Part shown: piece after piece, positions 26,952-35,912 of the stretch
Layout: each line of letters starts with the position of its first letter
How positions within the stretch are numbered: position 1 is the first letter of the stretch
Origin: Desulfobacteraceae bacterium Eth-SRB2
GTDB lineage: Bacteria; Desulfobacterota; Desulfobacteria; Desulfobacterales; UBA11574
Length of the DNA stretch: 64,000 bases
Assembly: GCA_004193595.1 (NCBI GenBank)
Contig: RPGQ01000001.1
Coordinates: 298,178-362,177, forward strand
Direction: 5' to 3'
Position numbers and translations under genes: made by a program
The notes under the pieces: model-generated
Databases searched by the model: none
What the model was told of the DNA's origin: nothing
Seen by the model: only the letters and a program-made list of their open reading frames with translations

Positions 26952-27437
26952 TTATCCACATAGACGGACGGCACAGGGTTCATTTGTGATAGAAACCACG
27001 TTCTTTTTATTTGACCATGTACCAATAAATTTCCGGATGGTGAATTGAATGTCTTTGAATCCAAAGGGCTTAAAGAGCAAATAGTCCATGCAGCAGCCTT
27101 CTTTTTTGTCCGCCGGATCTCGTTTGTTCCGACCGACCAGCATGACAACAGGCATTTCGGGGGATACGGCCTTAACATGATAGGCCAGACTAAAACCGTC
27201 TTTTAAAATCATTTTAGAATCCGTGAATACGAGGTCGAAATCGCTGTTGACAAACCCATGTAACCCTTCAATCCCACTACCGGCGGTCACAACTTTAAAT
27301 CCCAATTTTAAGATCAAACCGGATAAAAATTCCAGGTTGTCATGATCATCATCAACCACTAAAATTTGTCTGTTGTCTCTTTGTGTATTTTCCAAAAACA
27401 AAACCGTCTGATGGCACATTACCAATTTTGCATTCAT
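26952..27437 (-). CDS. Receiver-domain protein
   Basis: 161 aa. A receiver occupies residues 23-140: ILVVDDDHDN, phospho-acceptor in LVFTDSKMILKDG, and K in LLFKPFGFKD. The usual T/S in the fourth strand is replaced (VMLVGRN) and the segment after it (KRDPADKKEGCC) is atypical, so activation may be altered. There is no output domain and the ribosome site is weak. It diverges in orientation from nothing nearby and shares its strand with the cNMP-binding gene. Confidence 0.78.
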   Translation of the reverse strand: MNAKLVMCHQTVLFLENTQRDNRQILVVDDDHDNLEFLSGLILKLGFKVVTAGSGIEGLHGFVNSDFDLVFTDSKMILKDGFSLAYHVKAVSPEMPVVMLVGRNKRDPADKKEGCCMDYLLFKPFGFKDIQFTIRKFIGTWSNKKNVVSITNEPCAVRLCG

Positions 27438-27520
27438 TTCTGTGGATACCCCCCTAATTCCGTGACCGTTCCGAGACCTTTGAAAAACGCCCCCTTTTGC
27501 CCAATTCCTGCGTCAGGCTC

Positions 27521-27620
27521 AAATTTTAACCCGCCACCGAACTTTGGCGGGTTAATCCTCAAAATACTCCATGTATGGATGCCTGTCCCGATGCGTTTAT
27601 CATCGGGGTGGTTAAAATTT
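27521..27620. repeat. Double-hairpin element, copy 2 (inverted)
   Basis: Reverse-complement copy of 25446-25546, with the same terminal inverted repeat and both inner hairpins; similarity extends about 20 bp beyond the ends on one side. Confidence 0.75.
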
Positions 27621-27656
27621 TCGCCTTCCTTGGCCTTGAACAAAATTGAACATTTT

Positions 27657-27842
27657 TCAAAGGTCTCGCTCTTTTTGCGATTCTTTCAGGCACAATTCAC
27701 GCCAGGCACAGTCCAAACGATCACAGTTTCCGTCTGAATTGCCAAAACAATCCGGATTTCCCTCAAGAATCTGAACGCTTCGAATGAGGTGTGTTATATT
27801 CGGAAAATTTCCGCTTGAGTTACTGTTATCCCTATCTCTCAT
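27657..27842 (-). CDS. Possible small cysteine-containing protein, 61 aa
   Basis: The C-terminal half reads ILEGNPDCFGNSDGNCDRLD followed by CAWRELC, giving four cysteines in a C-x7-C-x4-C-x5-C pattern that looks like a small metal-binding knuckle. The ribosome site is weak (GGTTAGAG, 10 bp upstream). The cysteine pattern argues that it is real, but no family is recognised with certainty. Confidence 0.45.
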   Translation of the reverse strand: MRDRDNSNSSGNFPNITHLIRSVQILEGNPDCFGNSDGNCDRLDCAWRELCLKESQKERDL

Positions 27843-28146
27843 ATTTTTTTCTCTAACCTATTGATTTGCTTCAGCTACTCTTTCAATACAACCGCTAATT
27901 TGAAGTCATGACTCAAAGCGTTTCCTTTAAAAAACGACCCCATGAAAACGTATGATGTTTTGTGTACAAAATGGAATTTATTGACAGATTATTTATTACC
28001 GGCTTTTAATTTTGTCCATAGGGGAGCAACTTCATTTCTTCTGAGGAAATTTCCTAGGAGGGACTTTTCCCCATACAACAGGGAGTGAATCGCCGATAGG
28101 ATAGGACGGAACGTATTGAGAAGGAATTTAGGGGGCAGTCAACTAT
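27843..28146. other. Intergenic, nothing recognised
   Basis: AT-rich spacer before the MITE at 28147. A short inverted match, TTTCTTCTGAGGAAATTTCC (28036-28055), is the only structure seen. Confidence 0.4.
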
Positions 28147-28295
28147 GACGAACTCATAAAAAGTCCGATTTAGACGGTTTCGTAAAAAGTTCAAATTCAA
28201 GGCGTGCAAATTTTGCAATCATGAGGCGTACTTTTCGTACGTTGAATGATTGCGAAATGCAGCACAACGCAGAAGTTGGACTTTTTACGAAACCG
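28147..28295. mobile_element. 149-bp palindromic MITE, copy A
   Basis: The left end is GACGAACTCATAAAAAGTCC, the right end TTTTTACGAAACCG. The centre is a long hairpin, GCAATCATGAGGCGTAC facing GTACGTTGAATGATTGC. Flanks are TCAACTAT (28139-28146) and TCTACTAT (28296-28303), a 7/8 match, consistent with an old 8-bp duplication. The right flank overlaps the stop of the NarL-type regulator gene. Confidence 0.8.
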
Positions 28296-28299
28296 TCTA

Positions 28300-28977
28300 C
28301 TATTCTTTCCATAAATCAATGTCAATAAGGCCGAGCTTTGCGGCATAGCGCGTAAGTTCAACGATGCTATGCAGATCGAGTTTGCGCATAATATTGTGGC
28401 GGTGGTTTTCCACGGTTTTGGGACTGATGAAAAGTTTATCGGCAATCCGGCTTGTAGACAGCCCTTCGGCCAGCAAAACCATGACCTCCTGCTCGCGAGC
28501 GGTCAGCAAGTCGTAAGTGCTACCCGTCACGGCGATCTGCTTTTCCGGCAATCCAATAAGCTTGTTTATTACTTTATGGGAAACCGACGTATCCATAAAA
28601 TAATGACCTTTCAACACATATTCAATTCCCTCCAGAAGCTTATCTACAGCCGAGTCTTTTATCAAATAGCCCATAGCGCCGGACTGAAATGATTTTACGA
28701 TATAGTCTATTTTGGAATGCATACTGACAACCATTACCCGTATTTTGGAGGAAACTTTTAAAATATCACCGATCAACACAATACCTTTTATATCCGGCAG
28801 GGCCATATCCAACAAAACCAAATCGGGCTTGAGTTCTTTTACCATTTGAAGTCCGTTCTGCCCGGTGCCTGCTTCCCCGACTATTTCATACTTGGGGTTT
28901 TGACCGATGATCGTCTTAAGGCCCTCCCGAAACAGAGGATGGTCGTCAATGATTAATATGCGCTGTTTCTGACTCAC
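28300..28977 (-). CDS. NarL/FixJ-type response regulator
   Basis: 225 aa. Receiver: acidic pair D11/D12, phospho-acceptor D57 in LVLLDMALPD, K in YLIKDSAV. The C-terminal LuxR-type helix-turn-helix is at about 155-215 (LTAREQEVMVLLAEGLSTSR, then SPKTVENHRHNIMRKL). It overlaps the end of the receiver-PAS-kinase gene by 32 bp, its obvious phosphodonor. Confidence 0.95.
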   Translation of the reverse strand: MSQKQRILIIDDHPLFREGLKTIIGQNPKYEIVGEAGTGQNGLQMVKELKPDLVLLDMALPDIKGIVLIGDILKVSSKIRVMVVSMHSKIDYIVKSFQSGAMGYLIKDSAVDKLLEGIEYVLKGHYFMDTSVSHKVINKLIGLPEKQIAVTGSTYDLLTAREQEVMVLLAEGLSTSRIADKLFISPKTVENHRHNIMRKLDLHSIVELTRYAAKLGLIDIDLWKE

Positions 28978-30412
28978 TTTTTTGCCCCTTAAAAGGAAGT
29001 ATTATCAATATCTTGGTACCCTGCATGGGGTGTGATTTAATCGTTATTCGGCCCCCAAGCAGGTTGACCCTTTCTTTCATGCTTCGAAGTCCTATCCCTT
29101 TCTTATAACCGAATGCAAGTTCTTGCGCCTTTATATCAAAACCTTTTCCGTCGTCTTCAATGCGAAGGATTATATTCGGAGATGCGCCCAGAAGGATGAT
29201 TTTCGCCCGGTCGGTAGCGGCATGTTTGCTGATGTTGTTCAGGCCTTCCTGGACCAGACGGTAAAGATGGATCGAAGTATGAAAGTCCAAGTTTAACATA
29301 TGTATTCCGGCAGAATGAAAGTCAACCTTCACCCCTCTATTTTCAGAAAAATCTTCGCAATACATTCCAAGTGCCTCTACCATACCCAGTTGTTCCAGGC
29401 CAGGTGGCTGTAAATCATAGGCCAGGTTCCTGACAGATATATTTATTTGTTCACTGAGCTTGGATAATTTCGCCGCTTTTTCCCTTAATTCAGGAGATAT
29501 GGCCGATTGGTCTTGTAATAGCATATCACAGCCGATTTTCAGTGAAGAAAGGTTTTGAGCGATGCTGTCATGCAGCTCATAAGAAAGCCTCTTCCTCTCA
29601 CTTTCCTGGGCCTGTATCAGCATTTGAGAAAGGTTACACACAAGATCTTCAGCTTGCTTTCGAGCACTAATATCTCGACTAATACCGCGGTAGCCCAAAA
29701 GGTTTCCTGCTTTGTCGAAAAACGGAACCCCATTTGTCTCCATGATGATTTCAAATCCGTCCTTTCGAATGAAAACAGTGTCAAAAGCCGTAATTGGTTT
29801 TACTTCCGCCACAATTTGAAACAGACTGGTTTTTAAGGCTTCTTTATCTTGATTAGAAAAAAAATCATAGAAGTATTTGCCGATCACCTCATCATGGTGA
29901 TAACCTGTTATGCTTTCTACAATAGAGTTTGAATAGATATACCTGCCTTGCACATCCACCTCCCATACCCAATTGAATGTGCTTTCAGCCAAATCCTGAA
30001 ATCGTTTTTCAGATCTGTACAGGGATCGCTCAAGCTTTATTTCGCGAACCACGTTCTTAATGACATGGGGCAGCAGGTTAAAAACGTCTCCGGATTTAAC
30101 CAGATATTCTTTTGCCCCTGATTTCATGGTGCATACAGCAATATTCTCATCTCCCTGACCGGTGATCATAATAACCGGAATATCTATATCCGTTTGATTC
30201 AAAACTTCCAAAAACTCGATACCATTCATGCCGGGCATCAGGTAATCCGTTATGATAACTGTGGGATTGATTTGATCAAGCCGATTAAGGCAGCTGGTTG
30301 CATCCTGGAAATGATGAACCGAAGCGTATGGATACTCCCTGGCAATGGCCCGCTTCATGAGGCTGAAATGCGCTTCTTCGTCTTCAATGATCACGACCGT
30401 TAACGTTTCCAC
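28946..30412 (-). CDS. Receiver-PAS-histidine kinase (HisKA_3/NarX type)
   Basis: About 488 aa. Start chosen at the GTG at 30412, because GGAGG lies seven bases upstream; a TTG at 30418 is too close to it. An N-terminal receiver (VVIIEDEEAH, phospho-acceptor in VIITDYLMPG, K in YLVKSGDV), then a PAS domain (FNWVWEVDVQGRYIYSNS), then HisKA_3 with phospho-His in RLSYELHDSIAQNL and an ATPase domain (GLNNISKHA, EDDGKGFD, GIGLRSMKERV). It is soluble. It probably receives phosphate or contacts from the upstream membrane kinase and passes signal to the NarL-type regulator downstream. Confidence 0.93.
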   Translation of the reverse strand: METLTVVIIEDEEAHFSLMKRAIAREYPYASVHHFQDATSCLNRLDQINPTVIITDYLMPGMNGIEFLEVLNQTDIDIPVIMITGQGDENIAVCTMKSGAKEYLVKSGDVFNLLPHVIKNVVREIKLERSLYRSEKRFQDLAESTFNWVWEVDVQGRYIYSNSIVESITGYHHDEVIGKYFYDFFSNQDKEALKTSLFQIVAEVKPITAFDTVFIRKDGFEIIMETNGVPFFDKAGNLLGYRGISRDISARKQAEDLVCNLSQMLIQAQESERKRLSYELHDSIAQNLSSLKIGCDMLLQDQSAISPELREKAAKLSKLSEQINISVRNLAYDLQPPGLEQLGMVEALGMYCEDFSENRGVKVDFHSAGIHMLNLDFHTSIHLYRLVQEGLNNISKHAATDRAKIILLGASPNIILRIEDDGKGFDIKAQELAFGYKKGIGLRSMKERVNLLGGRITIKSHPMQGTKILIILPFKGQKSESETAHINH

Positions 30413-30414
30413 GA

Positions 30415-32079
30415 TCAAGCCTCCTTGTCTTTGAGGATGAAAAAAAACGTGGACCCTTTCCCAGGTTCGGATTCCAGCCAGACTCTGCCGCCATGGTACT
30501 CGATAATCCGTTTTACAATTGCCAGCCCAATACCGGTTCCTTGTCCAATCTTTTTTGCAGAAGGCAGCCGCTGAAACACCTGGAAAATCTTTTCAAAATA
30601 TGTTTTTTCAATACCAATACCGTTATCTTTGACAAAGATAACCTTCTGGTCATCCTGCTCTCGAACTCCTACCTTAATTCGTGGAGAGGGGTTTTCGTTG
30701 CCGATATATTTAATTGCATTGGATAACAGGTTCTCCATGACCTGAACCAATCGCTTTTTTTCACCATAAACCAACGGAAGGTCTTGCGAAACAGTGACCT
30801 GAACACCTTTTGCCTCGATCTGAGGTTGAAGTGCTGCAATAACTTCTTCCATGAGATCCGCCAAAGGAAATTCGGTCTTTTTTACCGTTAATCGCCCGAT
30901 GCGGGAGAGTTCCAGCAAGTCGTTAATCAAAAGTTCCATCTTTCGGGTAGCATCACCGATATAATTAAGGTATTTCTCACCCTCTTCAGAAATCAGGTTT
31001 CCAAAATCTTCACGCAAAGCACCCACAAAACCTTCAATGGTAACAATGGGCGTCTTCAGGTCATGGGAAACCGAAAACACAAAGGTTTCAAGTTCCGCGT
31101 TTTTGTCGGCAAGTTCCTTGAGCAGGACCTCCAACTTCTTTTCATTTTTCTTTAACGCCTCTTGGGCTCGTTTTCGTTCACTGACTTCATGAAGGGCATG
31201 GTCTCTGGCCTGCCGGTACATTTGCATTCGATGATTCAGAAAATGAAGGAGCAGCAAAAGAATTGCGGAGATAAACATGCCGAAAGTTAGAAGCCCGGGG
31301 TGCCGAACCACCCTGGACGGATACAGGGCAACCTTGGGAAAAAGTTCCAATTGCCAGGTTTTTCCGGGGAAACGGATCTCTCGAAGCACGTGCAAGGTAT
31401 GCTTTTCCGCATTGCTGAAGCTCTGTTTTTCATTCGTATAAATCAGTTGATCGTCTTCGTAAATTCTGATCCAAAAGTGCGTGAGCATATTTTTGGCCAA
31501 ACAGCTCTCCATAACTCGTTTGACCTGAAATACACCGTTCAGGTAACCTTGCACCCGGCCGGTATAAACCAGCGGCCGGAAGGTATGGAAACCCAGTCCT
31601 CCCTGAATAATTTCCGTACAAGGGGTGGCCACATGTTTTAGATGCTCCCCGGCCTTTTGAAACGTATCCCGCACCTGCAAATCCAGACGATCATAGACAA
31701 TATTATCGATGGCACGTTCATTGCTTTCCCTGGGAAAAACCCAGCGAACAATCCCCCCGGGATCGATCCAGTTGATCCCCGTAAAACCGGGGTAATGGGT
31801 GTAAAAATTTTCGGCAAACTCAAGAAAACGTTTCCGGCTAAAGTCAGGCGGAGTTCTTTCGATCCATCTATCGGCCAATAATTCAAGAGAAGCCATGCGG
31901 GCGTTCATCAGACCTTGAACACGAATCCGTATCTGCTCCGAAGACGTTTCCATATGTCGCAAGACAAGCTGTTGTTCATGCCTGTTTTGATTTTGCCATA
32001 GAATGACGGCACCGCTGCCAAAAATCAAAAAAGCGGCAATGGGAAATAAATTTCTGAAATGGGATATGGATAGCTTCAA
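30415..32079 (-). CDS. Membrane histidine kinase with CHASE-type sensor
   Basis: 554 aa from a TTG with no clear ribosome site. A membrane helix at about 10-30, a periplasmic sensor of about 230 residues with a CHASE-like signature (YPGFTGINWIDPGGIVRWVFP, in two parts), a second helix at about 268-288, a coiled linker, HisKA (VFSVSHDLKTPIV) and an ATPase domain (NLLSNAIKYI, DNGIGI, GTGIGLAIVKR). Its stop overlaps the upstream region of the receiver-PAS kinase, making a three-gene operon with that kinase and the NarL-type regulator. Confidence 0.92.
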   Translation of the reverse strand: MKLSISHFRNLFPIAAFLIFGSGAVILWQNQNRHEQQLVLRHMETSSEQIRIRVQGLMNARMASLELLADRWIERTPPDFSRKRFLEFAENFYTHYPGFTGINWIDPGGIVRWVFPRESNERAIDNIVYDRLDLQVRDTFQKAGEHLKHVATPCTEIIQGGLGFHTFRPLVYTGRVQGYLNGVFQVKRVMESCLAKNMLTHFWIRIYEDDQLIYTNEKQSFSNAEKHTLHVLREIRFPGKTWQLELFPKVALYPSRVVRHPGLLTFGMFISAILLLLLHFLNHRMQMYRQARDHALHEVSERKRAQEALKKNEKKLEVLLKELADKNAELETFVFSVSHDLKTPIVTIEGFVGALREDFGNLISEEGEKYLNYIGDATRKMELLINDLLELSRIGRLTVKKTEFPLADLMEEVIAALQPQIEAKGVQVTVSQDLPLVYGEKKRLVQVMENLLSNAIKYIGNENPSPRIKVGVREQDDQKVIFVKDNGIGIEKTYFEKIFQVFQRLPSAKKIGQGTGIGLAIVKRIIEYHGGRVWLESEPGKGSTFFFILKDKEA

Positions 32080-32464
32080 CGAAAGTCTGTATATAATATT
32101 GTATCAGGGTTAAAAATCGTATTGTCGATACACGCAAAACGTTTCATAAGAGCATACCTGTCGCATCGGGGTTACGTCTCTGGTTTTTGTAACAATCAAA
32201 ATGAGTTGCTGTTATTATAGCAAATTCTGAATCGACTTGAATTGAAACTTTGTTTTTATTCACAGATCTAAAAAAGTGCGTCCAAGTCTGAAAATGCACG
32301 CTTTCTAACAAAAAAGGGTGTTAAAAGCAACACCCTTTTTTTAAACCTTGAATTGCGCTACTCTTTGGTTCGATTTTAAGGATTTTTTTAATAAAAAAAT
32401 GGGCAGTAGATATTTATTTGACCATTAGACGGATATGGTTGTTGCAATGGTTTTAGTGCCCGGG
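32080..32464. other. Intergenic between minus-strand operons
   Basis: Apart from the terminator at 32311, the region is AT-rich and probably contains the promoter of the kinase operon (upstream of 32079 on the minus strand). A weak hairpin-like pair ACACGCAAAACG/CATCGGGGTTACG near 32130 was seen but not interpreted. Confidence 0.4.
32311..32343. terminator. Bidirectional intrinsic terminator
   Basis: AAAAAGGGTGTT, loop AAAAGC, AACACCCTTTTTTT. A perfect stem with A and T tracts on both sides. It sits downstream of the glycogen synthase stop by reading direction only if transcription comes from the left; on the minus strand it lies between glgA and the kinase operon promoter. Confidence 0.85.
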
Positions 32465-34099
32465 TTATTCATTTACTCGAAGCAATTTTGATTGCTGCTC
32501 CTCGATGCGCCGCCTTTTTTTCGAAAAACGAATAATGTTCTGCTGATCTGAACGATCTGATGGGATGCCATGGGGTTTCGTATGCTGCCGGTTAACCAGA
32601 GGCCGCTGCAACATTTTTTCATAAAGATCTATGTAATGTTGTGCGGTCACCCTGTGATTAAATGTAGCGGCCCCTTGCATCATTATGCGTTTGACGTGCT
32701 GTTTCTTTTTTTTTGCGGGAAGCATGTAAAATTGCATGGCCTGATCAATGGCCCAGGATAGACCTCCCGGATCGAATGTGTTAAACAGAAAACCGTTGCC
32801 CGTAGGGTTATCTAAGTCCAGATGGGTAACCGTATCATGAATTCCGCCGGTATCGTGGGCGACCGGGAGAGCCCCATAAATAGCGCCGATCATTTGTGGA
32901 AGGCCGCAAGGTTCAAAACTTGACGGCATCAGCACAAAATCCGAAGCCCCGTAAGCCAGACGTGCCAACCGTTCATTGAAGCTGCATACTGCTACTCTAT
33001 CTGACAAATTATGGAATCGAACGATGTCGTTAAAATGTCTTTGAAACTCCCCGTCTGCTACAAAAACTATTTCTAAATTTTGTTCCGAGTAGCGGGAAAC
33101 CGTGTTATAAAGTATCTCAGACAGCAACCGGCATCCCTTTTGAAACGGATCCAGACGAGAAGGCCAGAAAAAAACCGGGGCCTGTGGGTCCTGTATCAAT
33201 CCCAATTTTTTCTGTAGGATCCGTTTATTGGTCTTTTTTCCACCCACATGATTTTTTGCTGAATACTTGCACGGCAAAGCATCGTCTGTGGATGGGTTAT
33301 AGGAAGGGTCCGGCGCGTTTAGAATCCCAACAGCACATCCGGCGTTGCTTTTATTGGCAAGTTCACATTGCATGGAGTTTTTTACAAAACCATCCCGGCC
33401 TTGGATCATTTCCTTCAAAAAGGTGGGACTCACAAGATTCACAAAATGGGCGGCAAAAGCACCGCTGGTAAGAAAATCTATCGGGATGGAATTTCTGATA
33501 TTTTCATAAGTCGATGGAAAATATTCATAATAAAAGTTTTGCCAGAACGACGCGCCGTCAATACCCCTGTCCTCAATTTCGGAAAGAGTGGTTTTAACCG
33601 TGTGGATATTGTGAATGGTAAACAGGCAGGGGATGCCCAATTGTCTGGCCATGGCCGGAATCAGACCGGTCATCCAGTCATTGCAATGGATAAGATCCGG
33701 CTGAACCCGAGGAACGATATTGTTCATTACTTCTCGTTGAAACGCCAGTGAAATTCTGATATTTTTAACCTCATCCCCCGAATAGATATGATTACGATAG
33801 AAAAAAGCCCTGTCCTGGGCCAGGTGAACCCTATCGTCCGGCACCCTGCTCCGTATGGTTTTCAGCTCCCTTCTAACAATTGGCGGCGATTGACCGCCAA
33901 AGATGGTGCGGTAATCCGGCAGGGCCACATGGATGTCGGCGCCCTGGCTATACAGCTCATTTATCAAAGCTGCCGAGACATCCGCAAGGCCTCCGGCCTT
34001 GGCATTCAAGCCGTTTGAAATATTACCCATGCCTTTGGGAAGATAGGTAATTTCAGGCGTCACGATAAGAACTCGAGGATTGGTTGGAAAATTGTTCAT
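32465..34099 (-). CDS. glgA: Glycogen/starch synthase, GT5 family
   Basis: 544 aa. N-terminal GT5 signature NAKAGGLADVSAALINEL, where the lysine-glycine loop binds ADP-glucose. The C-terminal part has MPSSFEPCGLPQMIGAIYGA and DTGGIHDTV, including the catalytic glutamate. It extends alpha-1,4-glucan chains from ADP- or UDP-glucose. The C-terminal 40 residues are basic and family-atypical. It is not in an operon with other glycogen genes here. A moderate ribosome site (AGGAA) precedes the ATG. Confidence 0.93.
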   Translation of the reverse strand: MNNFPTNPRVLIVTPEITYLPKGMGNISNGLNAKAGGLADVSAALINELYSQGADIHVALPDYRTIFGGQSPPIVRRELKTIRSRVPDDRVHLAQDRAFFYRNHIYSGDEVKNIRISLAFQREVMNNIVPRVQPDLIHCNDWMTGLIPAMARQLGIPCLFTIHNIHTVKTTLSEIEDRGIDGASFWQNFYYEYFPSTYENIRNSIPIDFLTSGAFAAHFVNLVSPTFLKEMIQGRDGFVKNSMQCELANKSNAGCAVGILNAPDPSYNPSTDDALPCKYSAKNHVGGKKTNKRILQKKLGLIQDPQAPVFFWPSRLDPFQKGCRLLSEILYNTVSRYSEQNLEIVFVADGEFQRHFNDIVRFHNLSDRVAVCSFNERLARLAYGASDFVLMPSSFEPCGLPQMIGAIYGALPVAHDTGGIHDTVTHLDLDNPTGNGFLFNTFDPGGLSWAIDQAMQFYMLPAKKKKQHVKRIMMQGAATFNHRVTAQHYIDLYEKMLQRPLVNRQHTKPHGIPSDRSDQQNIIRFSKKRRRIEEQQSKLLRVNE

Positions 34100-34350
34100 A
34101 ATCTGCGGTTCCTATGATTTGGTATTAGATATTGATTCTGTTTTTTGGGAAAATTATCAGATTATTATTCATTCTGTCCATAGAGGGATGGGTTCATTTT
34201 ATAAGGTAGGAGTCCCTATGGCTGGGAATTTTTCCCGGACAATCGGGAGGAAAACAGATAAGAAATGTTGGATTTAGAAGTTCAGAGGTTCAGGGCTTGT
34301 GAAGTTATTTTTGAGTAAGGCCTAAGGGGACCACATATTCAAGCTGTCTT

Positions 34351-34653
34351 TCAAGAAATTGATTTATAAATAAAAACATAGCGCTCCTCATTGATGTCTA
34401 TAACAATATCCCCGCCCCTTGTCTCCGCATAAACGATCCATCCGGGCTTGGGGCCGCTCCCGCATTCAGCTTTAGGAACAAAATCGCCGGTCTTCCCGTT
34501 ATACCAGGCAAGTAACATGGGTTGAGAGGTAAATTCTTTTGCTTTGTTGTCGGCAAGTTGCTTGATGGATACAAAATCCATATCTTTATCATCAATCTTT
34601 AACTCTATGGGATTGTTCAGACACTCTTTTATAGAACAACTGCAACCGGTCAT
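34351..34653 (-). CDS. AF1514-like small protein (DUF5619)
   Basis: About 100 aa from the ATG at 34653, chosen because AAAGGA lies eight bases upstream. It begins TGCSCSIKECLNNPIEL, with three cysteines, and continues LLAWYNGKTGDFVPKAECGS, then PGWIVYAETRGGDIVIDIN. This pattern matches my memory of the AF1514 family found in Archaeoglobus and sulfate reducers; function unknown. Confidence 0.65.
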   Translation of the reverse strand: MTGCSCSIKECLNNPIELKIDDKDMDFVSIKQLADNKAKEFTSQPMLLAWYNGKTGDFVPKAECGSGPKPGWIVYAETRGGDIVIDINEERYVFIYKSIS

Positions 34654-34679
34654 ATACATTTTCCTTTTATTCAATTTGA

Positions 34680-34852
34680 AAGTTTTAAGTGCCTAAAATG
34701 ATCTAAAGTGCCTAAAGTTTACCCTGTGGAATGCGGAGCCTATTCCTCCGGGGTTAATGAATTCTATCAGTTTTAATTGGCCTCGCCGAAGGCGAGTTCC
34801 TTAACTTTAGTTCACTTTAGCTCACTTCAAATTTTAGTCACTTTTATGGTCT
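34680..34852. repeat. Inverted repeat with tandem-repeat arms (CTAAAGT type)
   Basis: Left arm AAGTGCCTAAAATGATCTAA, then AGTGCCTAAAG; right arm ACTTTAGTTCACTTTAGCTC. The centre differs from the two sister elements (1157, 17890) but ends again with a TTCTATCAG-like stretch. It fills the space between the AF1514-like and DUF169 genes. Confidence 0.75.
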
Positions 34853-34928
34853 TTCGCTACGTTGAATGCGGTGGCCTGTCATAAAATACGTCACCGTATT
34901 TACGAGTTACAGCACTTAGCCTTAACAA

Positions 34929-35657
34929 TTAACTTTTTCTTGTTTTTGCGTCCCAGGCTTTTTTATAGGTTGCCATGATTTTGGAACTCATGGCTTCCAG
35001 ATTTTTGACAATGATGGAAACCCTGCCGGCGGGTATGGAAACCACCATTAATTCGGGGTCCAGACCGCACCGCAAACGGTCCCCAAAGCCCGTGACTGAA
35101 AAATTGACCTTGCCCGTCTGTATTGAATAAGCGGTAACATCCCCACAGACACCTTGAAAGCCCGTGGCCATTGAAATCTCTGTCCGGCCGCCGGTATCAT
35201 ATTTATCGGCCACTAATATAAACATGATTTGCTCCGCATTAGCGGGGATAAGGATTACCTGATAATTATTATCCGCCTGGGATAGGGGTCTGAGAAAAAT
35301 CGCGCTTGTGCTGCCGTCCTCAAGCTTGTATGCCCCTGCTACCGCGTTTTTAGCGGCCTGGATGCTCCCAAACACCCCTGCATTATAATGCTTGCTGCCG
35401 GACAGCATCTCTTCGGAATAATTCGAAAAACCCAGTGTTGCCGCACCGGATTTGCAGATGATATCCTTTTCCAGAAGATAAAGGGTTTGCCCGAGTGCGG
35501 CTGTCATTATTCCATGACAATAGCTTCGGAGCGGTTTATCCGGCCGGTACTTCTCCAATTCTAAGTTATGGTTTGGGTGTAGTGAAACAGCAACAGGAGA
35601 AATAGAAAGTTCTAAATGAGTGGTTAATATTTCAGATAGTTGAGCAGTATTCATCAT
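34929..35657 (-). CDS. DUF169 family protein
   Basis: 242 aa. DUF169 features seen: SISPVAVSLHP near the start, central DIICKSGAATLGF and HYNAGVFGSIQAAK, and a conserved GVCGDVTAYS. The family is common in methanogens and sulfate reducers and has no established activity. GGAGTGTGAAAA precedes the ATG. It stands alone, with repeat elements on both sides. Confidence 0.85.
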   Translation of the reverse strand: MMNTAQLSEILTTHLELSISPVAVSLHPNHNLELEKYRPDKPLRSYCHGIMTAALGQTLYLLEKDIICKSGAATLGFSNYSEEMLSGSKHYNAGVFGSIQAAKNAVAGAYKLEDGSTSAIFLRPLSQADNNYQVILIPANAEQIMFILVADKYDTGGRTEISMATGFQGVCGDVTAYSIQTGKVNFSVTGFGDRLRCGLDPELMVVSIPAGRVSIIVKNLEAMSSKIMATYKKAWDAKTRKS

Positions 35658-35912
35658 TTTTCACACTCCATCATTCGTATGGTCTTCAGGTTCCGAATCA
35701 ACACAATTATCTCGCCGGCTGCATTTATACAGGAATACCCCTAAAACATCAAGTCAGATATGTGGCTGGCACCTAAGTTCTTCAAACCTCATATCGGCTG
35801 GACATACAATACAAACTCTTAAATCACGCTTATGGGGACATGGATTATTCAGACTCGTTTTTGTGGCGGGATAATACCGCAAAAATTATTACATCCCTAT
35901 AAATGAGGAAGT
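35658..35912. other. Intergenic, DUF169 promoter region
   Basis: No gene recognised. The stretch contains AT-rich sequence suited to a promoter for the DUF169 gene, but no clear -35/-10 pair stood out. Confidence 0.4.

Noticed and set aside
28197..28445. 82-codon frame over the MITE and the regulator end
   Set aside because: Mostly the MITE sequence and the antisense-frame of the NarL regulator gene.
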